From Pterois miles (lineage: Eukaryota; Chordata; Actinopteri; Perciformes; Scorpaenidae), in the NCBI GenBank assembly GCA_947000775.1, contig CAMQGK010000052.1, forward strand, positions 34,762,501-34,826,500: a stretch of DNA of 64,000 nt, in the 5' to 3' direction. Within the stretch, counting starts at the first letter, position 1. Every line of letters starts with the position of its first letter. The translations under genes were made by a program, and so were the position numbers. Under the pieces are notes generated by a model. That model ran no database searches. It was not told the DNA's origin and was given only the letters and a program-made list of their open reading frames with translations. This document shows, piece after piece, positions 41,409 to 53,400 of the stretch.

Positions 41409-43084
41409 ATAGACCACTTCATAAGCGGAGTTCCCACCCGGCTGTCAAGTCAATGATAGAAAAAACCTTTGAAAAGTCACTAAACATGAAATGTGAATTA
41501 GATGGCTTTCCTTTGTCTCGGCTGAAGTCGGTAAGTAGAGGCAGTATAAAACACAGCCGGCCCGATCAGTCAGGCCAAACCGCTGCTGTTCTTCCTTAGT
41601 GGAGACTAATGGCGGCCATATTTCATGCTGTCTGAATATGAAAACAAGAAATGCCCTCGGCAGCATTGTGACCACGAGGACGAGCGGGTTTAACGTTTCA
41701 GGCAGGTTGTGGTGGACAAACATTTTCAGACTTCAGAAAAGCCAAATCCTTTTCCAGGCTGTGTAACCAGACTGCTCCTTACTGTAAACATCCCAGATCA
41801 ACAAAACCGTTTTATGCTTCACAATGTTTTCATCGCCACTCAGTCTTTTCTAATACCTCCCGTCAGAGTCTGCTCAGAAATACTCCGCTGCACGGGAGGT
41901 TAATTGGTAGAGAGTCGGTGAATGTGCAGCGCACATTTAATAATGTTTGAGAGGGGGAAGAGTTGAATAAGGTCCTCAAGCACATAATGTGCCTGTGTTT
42001 TTAATCCATAATGTGTTTTTATTTGTTTAATTATTTCTTGTCGAAGTAGGTGGGCTCATCTTTTTTCTGTAATACCAGAGCAGGTATCAACGATTACAAG
42101 TACTTTTCAAAAACAAGGATTTAATGTACTTTTAAGAGGAAAGACGATTTGAAAGATACACCTAGAATCACATAACAGCACAATTAAAATAATATATAAA
42201 CAATAATGAAATGTTAAAGTCGTACTGAAATTTGAATTTTCCCAGCCAGGTCGCACTAAATGGCGTATGCATGACAATGCAATAAGAACGCCATTGTTGC
42301 TTTTGGCGGGTCTTTAGTATGTAGTCTGTGCTGACTGCAGTAGAAATATATCCGTTTAAATGTGCTGTGTTCAGAGCTCGTGACGTAGAATAAAAAGTGA
42401 GAGAGTGCTTGTGGTGGCGGGAAGGGGAGGTGGATGTGTCCAACAAAAACAACCAGGAGGCCGTTGTTGAGTTACGTTAGTGACCTGTTTTTAGTGATGT
42501 CTGCGACATGCCTGCCATACTTCTTTACACTGTATGTTTTTCCTAAACCTTACTAATTGGTTTTGTTGCTTAAACCTAACTACAGATGTTACTGTAGTTT
42601 GTTGCATGGCGTAAAAACGACTTGTGAAAAGAGGCGTACAAATGGCATGAAGGTAAACTACGTTGCCATGGCACAGAGAATGCCTTCGTAACTGTACTAT
42701 TCACACTCTCCTGTGAGATCAGATCGATTTTCCACACTTTTTGCATGACTAAATATAAACTGAAATTGTTCTGCAGCTATTGTGCATAATTTCTCATTTT
42801 TCAAGAGAGGATAAAACCATCTGGAGTACACAAGTCGGAGCAAACACAGATGATATACTATGTAAATATGTATATGTATATATATATATATATGTACATA
42901 CGCGATATGAAGAGAAGAAACAAAAGCAGCACTGAGATCAGGGATGTAAACTCAGCTTCATCCCGGCCACAGCAGCACCAGGGTTCCCCTCAGACTATAA
43001 ATATATCTGCTCTTGATCATATGCAAAAGTGCCTCTGCATTTGATTATTATTAGTTTTAGTAATAATTTATTTAATAACTAGCT

Positions 43085-43370
43085 CTGAAGACAAAAAGTG
43101 ATGTGTTTATAGCTGCAAATGTACTTTCTTCTGTCAATTATATTTTTTTTAATGCCACTATTCCTTCATCCTGGCTCGGGACCAGCAAAAGTGACCCAAA
43201 AGAGACACTTTGGAGCAGTTACTTTGTTTTGTTTTTTTAATTCAGGGTTTGATTTCCAAAATTTTACATTTACATCCAGCCAGCGGCAGCTTTGTGCATG
43301 CAGGATTCATTAGTCTGGACGCAGAGGGATGAACATCTCCTGCTGGTACTGCAGCTAGGAGGGACTGCTG
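43085..43370. repeat. Dispersed repeat, copy 2
   Basis: Counterpart of 7240-7640 in the same orientation, with internal deletions. Shared phrases include cagccagcggc and agcaaaagtgaccca. Confidence 0.7.
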
Positions 43371-44066
43371 TACGACGAGGACTGGGGGAGGGGAGGAAGA
43401 ACCAAACCTGATTTCACTCCAGAGTCTCCACAAGTCTCCAGTTACACCAGAAGAAGCTGCTGGGTTTGTCGCTAGTTGCTCTTTGAAAAAGAGTCTAGAG
43501 GGGTCTGAAACGTCGCTAAATATAGAGACAAATTCGCTGAGTCGGCGTCACTTCGGCTGCCGGCCTCGAGTTCGACACGTGTCTTATTGCAACAGCTGTT
43601 CACAAAGACACTGAGCAGCCAATCAGGAGACTCTCTGCCCTTCTGTGTCGCTTCCGTCGGTGAAATCTGGGTTCATATCTTACTTTCTCTTTGGTCTCAC
43701 ATCTGAGCTGCTCTTTTTCTTCATCCGCTCAGGTTTGAAATGGTAAAGTAGCAGCTAGTCCTTTAAATATCATGGTCAAAGTGAGAAAAAAGGACCAGAT
43801 TGTGCCACGTTTTTTTTGTTGACATTGATCAAACTGATTTAGCTCAGCAGAGTGAGGATATCCATCCATGTTTCTTACATCATGATAACATCTCAACATT
43901 GGCTCAAAGATTCCCAACGTTCAGCATATTAAGTTTATGTCCATTTCAGGTGTCAGATGAGTAGCAACCGTCGTGTTGATGTGGTCGTCCACGGTAACAA
44001 CCTCAGAGGGCCAATGAACGCACACGTTCAGAAGATAAAGACGAGGGAGACGCAAAAAAAGTCTCT

Positions 44067-44073
<7 letters not shown>

Positions 44074-44113
<40 letters not shown>
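44074..44113. repeat. (TC)n microsatellite
   Basis: About 19 tc units, 250 bp before the first recognised dlc1-like exon. Confidence 0.95.
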
Positions 44114-44116
<3 letters not shown>

Positions 44117-44358
44117 TCCACACTCACTCCAGTTAGCAGTAATTAAAATGGCCTCTTCCAAGAGTCACAGATAATTAATAGCCTCTATGTGCCTCCAGTT
44201 TTTCCTCACAGTGTTTTTTTTTTTCACCCAAATGCAAATGTAATTAAACTTCATAAACACACGACTGATTAAGGGCAAATATTTGCCCTCTTAAAGCGGG
44301 TGGAGCGTGAAATGATTATAATTGAATCAAATGCTGTTTTCCTTCTCGCTGTTTGCAG

Positions 44359-44430
44359 AGATTGAAGCCAAGGAGGCCTGTGATTGGCTGCAAGCGGCCG
44401 GCTTCCCCCAGTATGCCCAATTATTCAAAG
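44359..44430 (+). CDS. dlc1: dlc1-like exon A: first half of SAM domain
   Basis: The acceptor is gtttgcag and the donor gtaaat. The exon begins with the last two bases of a split codon, so an upstream coding exon must end in phase 1. It encodes 23 residues (IEAKEACDWL...QLFK) and leaves one base. The CDWLxAxGFPQYAQL core is the signature of the DLC-family SAM domain, a small helical interaction module. The short DLC1 isoform, as I recall it, places this segment about 13 residues after the start. I could not find the matching initiator exon upstream; it is short and may lie anywhere in the left 44 kb or outside. Confidence 0.92.
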
Positions 44431-47400
44431 GTAAATAAATGTGAGCTGTTAATGTAATCCTCCCAGCCCGCAGTCCTCGGTCTCAGTGTTTCACTGGTCT
44501 TGTGTTTGTCAGACTGCAGGTTCCCCGTCGACATCGAGTGGGCGAAGCGTGATCACCGCTTCCTGGATAAGGACGCCCTCGATTCACTCTGCAGGTAACA
44601 CAGGTGTACCTCCTACCTCCAAACGCAGCAGGAGGTGTGGATTAAATAGCGGAGCTACTAATGATAACAGAGGTGCCATTGAGTTACATGATGAGACGTT
44701 CAGGGACCGCTCAGTAAAAATGACCGTCGGGCGAAGGTAACTTCTAACGCTCTCATGATGTGTTCAGATGTATGTAATCTGTTAAGTTTTTTGGAGAGAA
44801 ACTTGAATAAATTCACTTGTCTGAGGGAGATGTTTTCACATCAGTGTTTTTAATAAAGGAGTGCGTATTACATTACATAAGATTTATTATTTATTATTAT
44901 TTATTTTGTTTTGTTTTTTACCGTGGTATTGAATCGCGTATCGAGAACTGTGGAAAGTCACGTGTACGGTATCGACTGCTAGATTTCTGGTATCGTGACG
45001 TCCCCAGTGTGGATGTAATACTGTAAATGGCTTTTACTGCTGCTCCCTCTGTATCGCAGCATGACTGACCCCATCCTCCTGTACAGTGGTTCCCAACCTG
45101 GGGGTCCCGGCCCCCAATAGCAGTCGCCAAAGCTTCATGGCGACCGCTTCATACTTTTTACTTTTATCATTCAAGAGCCTGTACAATTTAGAGGACATAT
45201 TTGAGTGGTATAGGGGACTAATTAAACTGATTAAATAAACCAAAAAAGTGTTTTTTGATGATAAGTGGACTTTCATTTATATAGTTTTTCTAGTCTTTTG
45301 ACCACTCAAAGCACTTCACATGTCCACACCCACACGAGAGGTGGCGTCTAATCTAAATACTCATCCACACACCGATGGCTACATTTGGGGTCAAGTGTCT
45401 CGCTCAAGGACACGTCAACATGTGACCGGAGCAGCCGGGGATCGAACCACCGACCTGGATGAGTCACAGTTGATCTTAATTTATACTGTGAATTGAGCAT
45501 TCTATCACAGTGAACTTAACAAAATGATGTCATATCGCTATCGATATATTGATGATGTCATATCGATGACGTACCGTCTTGTGGCTGAAGGTGTCGCTCT
45601 CCTTCAGTGATGCAGGGGTGTGCCCAGGTTGTGGCGTCATGGCAGCAGAGGACTCCTTTGACCACGCGGTAGTGCCGCGATGCCTCCCTGCTGCGTCCGC
45701 TTCACCGTGGTAGTTTCACTTGGACGTGTTTCGTTTTTAGTTTGACATTTAACACTCTGCTCCAAGATCACGTACTGAACTGCAGCCAATAAGATGCTCC
45801 AGTGGAGCAGTTAGAGGGTTAGTGCCTTGCTCTAGGGCACCACAGTGGTGGTAATGAGGGACGGGTATGCTGTTTATTCAGATCCATCCTGCTGGTCCAG
45901 GGATTAAACTGACTGCCTTCTGGTCACAAGCTACAAGGCCATGGATGTTTCTCTTTTTTATTTCTTTATAAAGACAAACTTTAAGGGTGTTTTTTTTTTC
46001 TGGTAGTGATTATTGCATTTTGAAACATAAGCCCTTGTTTGCATGTTGTATAAGAAACTGTAAAGACTTTGTACAGCAGGTCACCAGTCTAACCACCATC
46101 AATAGCTGTTTTTCCACTTACAGTCTGTATATTGTCCATACTCGATATATTGTTCCTATTATTAATATTTCACCTTGTTTACTTTGTTCATATTTTTATA
46201 TTCCCTTCTATTTAAATTGTTTGTATTTTATGTTTATGTACTTTTGTTTAGCTTCTTATTTTTGCACTCTCCCCTTTGTTACTGTACATCACAAATCCCC
46301 CCGCTGTGGGACTAATAAAGGAATATCTTATCTTATCTTATCTTATCCATTTTCATCTCTCCCCCTCTTTCAGGAGATTAAGCACTTTAAACAAATGCGT
46401 GGAAATGAGGCTGGAGCCGCGGAGATCAAAACGCAGGGTGAGTGTGGAGAGAAACACCGAGAAACTCAAACACAGCAGGACGCTCACATCCAAGCAGCTG
46501 GAGCCGAGGGGAGAGCCACACCGTGAAATCCCCCCTTTCAGCTTCACTTGATTCTGACTGATATGAACTGATCAGTCCTCCTCCTCCTGATCGGTTTCTC
46601 TTTCTAGGAGAAAGTGAAGTCCAGGAGGAAAACAGAAGCTGAGGTCGTGAAGAATTAATCCTTAAATGCCTTCAGTTTTACATCTCTATATTGATGTTAT
46701 GTGACATGTAATTGATCACTCGGGCTGCATGTCAATGTGTAAAGTGTGAAATCCCACCTATCTGACTAGACACAGGTATAATCAAATCAAATTTTCTAGT
46801 ATTGTTATATTTATAAATGCCAGCTCGATGAACAAAAACAGCTTGATATGACTTCCAGGATAAAACTCTAATTTCAATACATCCATCCATCCATCCATCG
46901 TCAACCGCTTATCCCGTTAGGGGTCGCGGGGGGGCTGGAGCCGATCCCAGCTGGCATTGGGCGAAGGCGGGTTCACCTGGACAGGTCTCCAGTCCATCAC
47001 AGGACACAGAGACAGACAACATAGAGACAGACAACCATTCACTCTCACATCCACACCTACGGGACATTTAGAGTCATCAATTAACCTAAACAGCATGTCT
47101 TTGGACTGTGGGAGGAAGCCGGAGTACCCGGAGAAAACCCACGCTGACACGGGGAGAACATACAAACTCCAAACAGAAGAGTCCCAAGCCCGGATTCGAA
47201 CCTGCGACCCTCTTGCTGTGAGGCGACAGCGCTAACCACTGCACCACCGTGCAGCCCCTAATTTCAGTACAACAGAAATTAATTCTGTCATCCGTTATAT
47301 TCTCATTGTTCTGTCTTGTTTTAAGAATCTAACACTGATTTTTAGCCTTTTTTTAGCATGCGTATCCGTTAAGGTCAGGACTCACCAAGCTGATAGTCAG

Positions 47401-50400
47401 CGACGGTGAGCATTCGGTATTTTTGCTGCATGTCCTGCACCGTCGGCTCTAGTCTCTTGAATCTTGAATTGGAGGTGGAGCTCACTGGTGAGAGAAATCG
47501 CTCTGATGAGCTGTTCAGGTTAAGCGAATGAGTGCACGAGAAGAGAAAATGAAGTGAGGAAAGCAAGCCAACGAGTAAAGTGAAGAGGAAAAACACAGAA
47601 GGCTCGTCTCATATCATCATCTGATATTTTCACAGCAGCCTCTGGAATGAAGCGAAGCGGTGAATGAGAGTGCTGCCGGCAAACGCCGCTTTGTTTCATG
47701 TAGGTATCATAACAACAGCTGGTATATTCACCGTCCTCGAGCATCTCGTTTGTCTTTCTGAATGACGGAGACGGACGACCGCTGCCTGCCGGTGTGGACA
47801 GTTAGTTCACGCAGGCACAGAGCGTACGCCGCTAACTGGCCGTCAGCTGTCGGCCGAGACAAAGGCGACATGAACGACGTAACAGACGGCTTTCATTGCC
47901 GCTAGTTTGTCGATGTCGTACTGTAGACACTGTGGATAGTTTTTCAGTGTGTGGTGTTAATAATAATGTTCATGCTTGTAGAAATGATTGAAAACATCTT
48001 TGTGTGTTTGAGTAAATTTCCGGCCTGTGACTATGACCACTTGTCTCTCCTCTGCACTTATTTGTTTCTGTGTGTATTCCTGTTAAACTGTAACGTTATT
48101 TGTATTGTGTAATATTTGTGTGCCGTATCCAGATTGTTCTGTGCTCTTGTCGGTGCATCTGACCCCTCCTCCTCCTTCCAGGGAGACGACGGTGACGAAG
48201 AAGACTTCTGCGCCATCAGCCCCAACTGGACCTACGACAGGCGGGCGCGTCGATGGCGACGGCTTGACTCCTCTATGGACATCCGTCGCTTGTCTGAGAG
48301 CCCCACCGGACCTCAGGACGTGTCTATGTGTGACGTCAGCGACCGCCATGATGTCTGCTCCATCCACAGCTCCAGCAGCACTGAGAGTGAAGGCCACCAC
48401 AAGAGTCCCAGAGACGCTGCCACCATCACGACAACCTCCATCAGCACTCCCGCCAGCACCACCACAGACGACCAGGAGACCAGCAGGAGCTCCTCCCGCT
48501 GCTCCTCCACCAACAAGACGCCTTTTCTGGACCCCTCATTTAGTGGACCCCCCTCTCCTGGTGGATCAGCCAACACGGGTCCTGAGGCCGAAGGCTGCTT
48601 CCCAGACAAACCACCCAGGAAGAAGGGCACCAGTCTGCTGAGGAAGATGGAGAAACTTCGGCTGAGGGGAACAACGGGCCTCCTGTCTTCTGCTCACAGT
48701 GGTGGTGGTAACAGTCGAGCCCGGCGCATTGTCAGCGGGCCGGTTCAGGTCCAGGAGGAGGAGAGGATGGCGAGGCTGCACGGCCCAGCAGGGTGAGGAT
48801 TGTCACGATGCCCACGTTATGATAGTCCCAGTCAGTCTGGATCAAGTCCTAGTCAAGTCAGCACTCTGACACACTGACAGCTGTTGTTGCCTGTTGGGCT
48901 GCAGTTTGCCATGTTCTGATTGGAACAGATTGTTGATGCTAAAGTCAGAACCTGGGAGGGTTTCTGGACAATATCTGGTATTGATTAGTGCTGTTAATTG
49001 ATTCCCAACAATAAATACATGCATACATTTACATAAAGCAACATATTTGCCCACTCCCATGTTGATAAGAGTATTTGTGTAAGATAAGAGATAAGATAAG
49101 ATATTCCTTTATTAGTCCACGAGGGGAAATTCAATTTGTAGTAGTAATTAATTTGCGATTATCACAATTAACTATGAACAATCACCTGATTCATCGCAGT
49201 AAAATATTTGAATCGATTGACAGCCCTAATATTGATGAAGTAAATTAATGCAATATTGGGAAAATAATATTGTACTGGTAATAAAAGTAGGAACTATGTC
49301 ATTACCGGCTTCTTCCTTTATTTATGGTGCCTTCAAATGGGGTTGTGTTTACCATGTTTACTAGCTGGGCCCTGAACGCCCCCCTCATGTTATTATCACG
49401 ACCTTGTCAGTGGAAAGTTTCTGAAAGCTCCGAGTTCACGACTTGTGACGTGTGAGAAATGGTGGAGCTCATGGAAGTTCATTTATCGCTGCATAATAAG
49501 TTCATATTTTACAGTTTATCGTAGTTTTAGTCATATATTGTGTGAACACAACGCATGTCGTGTTCACGACTTCCTATCTTGTAAACACGAGTTCAAGAGT
49601 TCCATTTGACGGCACCAACAGATTAAGTAAGATTGAAAACATGTTTAGGACCTTTTCTTGTGGACAGGCCCACCCATGAGGAGGGGAAAGGGAGAGCCTT
49701 CATGTAGGCTAGAAATAATAATGCTCATCCTAAATATGTGCAATGGTGGTCGGATTCTGTTCTAACAAAATACTCATCACAACAACAAGAGTGAACTTTG
49801 TGTTTAGTGTTGCTTCAGTGAAATGTAGTCTGTTTGAATGAAAACCTCTTCTCCTGAAAACGGTGTCTCTTTTCCGACGGGCGGCCGGTCGTGTGAAGGT
49901 AACTCTCAAACTCCCGCGAGATGGCTACGTTAGTCGTGTTACTCTTGCAGTAAGTCTCGCGAGACTTTTTGCAAGGCTACCTTCGAGGCGTTCTTGACGT
50001 CGTTACACGTGAGCTGCGCAGAGCGTCGCAAATCACGCAACGGCCCCGCCCCCCTCGGTGGGTCGCAGCAGGTGTGAGAAGTGTCCGTAACTTCGATGAG
50101 AGGAGGAAGAACAAACTACTGTCGTGTCGATCACAAAAATGGAGGAAAACAAACACGGCGGGAGTGAATTGCTGGAGCAGCAGTCAGGTAAACTAGTGTT
50201 CGGTCATCTCCCGGTTTCATGTTAGCGCTCAGTCCTAACGTTATGTTGTTGTAGCGTTAGCTAGTCTCGCTAAGCTAACGTTAGCATGGCAGTGCGTCGC
50301 GCTGCTCGCTCACCAGCTGACTAACTGAGTGTGAAGTACAACCATTAGTTGTTGGGTAAACGGCAGCGGGAAACTGTTTTTAATCAACTGCAGCGCCGTA

Positions 50401-53400
50401 AAGATAACGGAAATGCGTCGCGCGTGGATACGCGTTCGTATGCGCGTGCTCGACACGAAACTTGCGCTGTCCAGTAGGTGCATTTTAATCAAGATAATGT
50501 TTGTCTAGCTTGTGTTGGTGCCTTCAGGTGAAACCTCCTATTTACATCAGGGGAGGTCCTGTTCAGGGTCTGTGGTATTCAGATGGTCAAGTCAGGAGAA
50601 CCCTGTTGCTAAGCAACGGAGGGTTTTACGTTACTGTCGGTGTCGTACGACAGAGACGTTCAGGGTCGGTGGGTAACTTAATGCAGGAGATGCAAAGGCT
50701 TAACGACAGAGGCTGTTGGGAATATCAGCGTTTTCCTTACAATTACCAAGAAGTACAATATAACTGAAAGACGTATAAAATTACAATATATGTGACATCA
50801 GGTAAACTCAGGTTGTGAATACCACAAGAGGGGAGCGTTCATATCGACTCTTTGTGTGATCACGGTATTTGACACTTGCTAGCTTGCTGTTAGCTTCTGT
50901 GGCCTCTAGACTCAGACAGTAACGTTAATTTTGCCGCTGATTAGCTGTGGTGTCCTTCATTACTTAACCATTTGAGCGCCACGCATGTTACACGACTTCC
51001 CATCTTGTCAGTGCGACCCCATTTGAAGGCACCATAAGTTACAAATATGGACTAATGCAAAATGAATAAATATTGAATTTCAAATGTTGATTTGTTTAAT
51101 TAGCATAAGTCATATTTTATATTTGAAAATGTATAAAAGTAAATCTGGGGAGCCAGTGTGAGTGTGCCTGATGCAGCTGATATAATTAATAGCCCAATAG
51201 AAATGTTATCTATAATTTTCAGGTGCTATGCAGCCATGCCTATAGGCTTATGTGTATAAACGTTGTGGATGGAATACTGTTTGTGCCAGACTTGTAACTA
51301 GGGCTCATTCCCAGTGCAGCTCTGACTGAGTTTTACCTTCCTGAATGTCTCCAGCCTGCGGGGTCGACCCAGCAGCCGTGGGTCTTCCTCACCATCGTCT
51401 CCTCACACCATCAGCAGCAGTAGCAGCAGCAGCCACTCGGAGAGCAGCAGCGCCGTCAGCACGCCCAGCCCAGTGACCCGGGTCAGGAGTAACTGCAAAC
51501 GCTCCAACAGCGGCGTCGGGATCGTGAGTGGAACTAACAGAAACAACCAGAACCACCCAGGAGCTGAGGTCAGTCTGAGAGGTTGTTTCATCTGTGTTCT
51601 TAGTATTTTAATGTATATAAAAGGCCATCTTGAATAATATTGAATAAATACTATTTTATATTCACAGATGACTTTATTCTTTTAGTTTTCTTTAAACCTA
51701 CACTCGTCCCTCTCTTGACCCTCTCAGGACTACAGGACCCAGATCAACAACAACAACAACAGCAGCCACGACAGTCTGGTGTTCCAGATCCCCAACGGAC
51801 ACAAACCGGGGACCTTCCCCACCTCTCTCGCACACAAACACACCGTCCTGTCCCCCATCATTGACAACACCTCCGTCAACTGGAGGACCGGGAGCTTCCA
51901 TGGTTACCGTGGGCGTCACAGTTGCCGCCGCGGCGCATCGTCGCTGGCCACTGGGGACCAGGAACCCTTGTCGTCTTCTTCCTGTGATGTCGGAGTCACC
52001 GCTCCGCTCGCTTTGCCAGATCATCGGCTTAGTATATATGACAATGTGCCTGACGACCTGCAGCTGTCTGAAAGTGAAGGCGGCAGTGGCGGAAGCGGTA
52101 GCGATGCAGAACGGTTGGGTGGGGAGTCAGAGGTAGGTCCATTTGTTTTTGTACTTGCTTATTTAGATTTAGTCCAGGGGAGAATAAGATCGCCTGGCAT
52201 ACTTAACCGTCAGTCGCTATGCTTTAAATAAAGTGTTTGTCTGATCATCTATCAATGCTTGAAACTCCCTTTTCCAATCATTTTAGTAACTTTTTGAACA
52301 ATCTGACAAGCATGTCAACTTTACACATGTGGAGGTTTGAAAGAAGATTTTAAATTTTTCTCTCCTGTTCTCATTTTTATTTTTAACACAACTACTTCAA
52401 GCACTTTTCATGCGAGTTCAACACCATCAATGTCTTTGAGGAGAAAGGAAAGTGTGTGTGCCATTATCCCCATTTGAATGATTAATTGTGTCAATAACAC
52501 AAAGTCACGCAAAAGACGTCAAATTATCATCTTAAGTCTTATTGTGATGCAGAGATTTGAACAGAAGGAAAGTAGCACCATATGGAAGTGAAAGCAGTGT
52601 TATTTTTATTTAAATGAGAGCACAATAAAAATCCTTTGTGATTTGAATGATTGAACAATCAAGATAAATAACCACAGTCTGTATATGGATTAAAACTAAT
52701 CCAAAGATCCTTTAACGGTAGAAGCACAGCAGAGAGGAGCTGTCCACGGTGCTGAACCCCTGTCCGGTACTACAGTGGACGCGTGGCTTCAGGGGCCCAG
52801 ATAAACTGGAGTTGTATTGTTTTGCTCCACCTGGCTGTGACGTAGTGGGCGGAGAGATTGTTCCAAAATGACACAACCGGTAATAAACAGGATGTTAATA
52901 CTTGGTGAGGTAATTGGTGAGACATGGCAAAGATCAACATGCACAATATATTATGGTTGTTTTGTGTAACAAGGCTGTAAAGTTCTGCCATCTGTCCCTT
53001 CAGTAAAGATGGAGGAGACTCTTTCTATCATTGGCTCTTCTGCCTCTCCCCTAAAGAAAGGATAGAGTCCACTGGAAAAGAAATTCCCACATGAAAGTCT
53101 ATAAAAACATGTCATTCAATCGAGGATATTGATTTTGTTAAGCTAAGCCAGAAACCATTTTGTGAAAATGAAAATTCCATTTTATATTAAAACTATATAA
53201 TAATCAATTTGAATTATTCATCCTGCTTCAAGTGTGTTTCTTTCTAAAGTAGAAGAGGAACCATTTGGAATAAAGTTGGAACCGTGTTTGACAAAAAGAT
53301 GGCAGCCACGGACGTAAACGTTGACATAAAATATTGTAGAAGCCATTCGGTAATGGCGTTAAAAGGAACCCGTTATCTTTGCTTCAGATCCTTGGAGAAA

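Larger units (their letters stand above)
41409..44358. other. Non-coding upstream of the first recognised dlc1-like exon
   Basis: Contains the dispersed repeat at 43085, a diverged repeat at 42535 and a short (TA)n at 42876. 41885-42010 and 44140-44340 are repeat-free and AT-rich with TAAT-type sites. The latter runs up to the exon A acceptor. No initiator exon was found. Confidence 0.5.

Noticed and set aside
45987..46526. 179-codon frame MFFFSGSDYC...
   Set aside because: It runs through a LINE 3' end and then overlaps exon C in the wrong frame.
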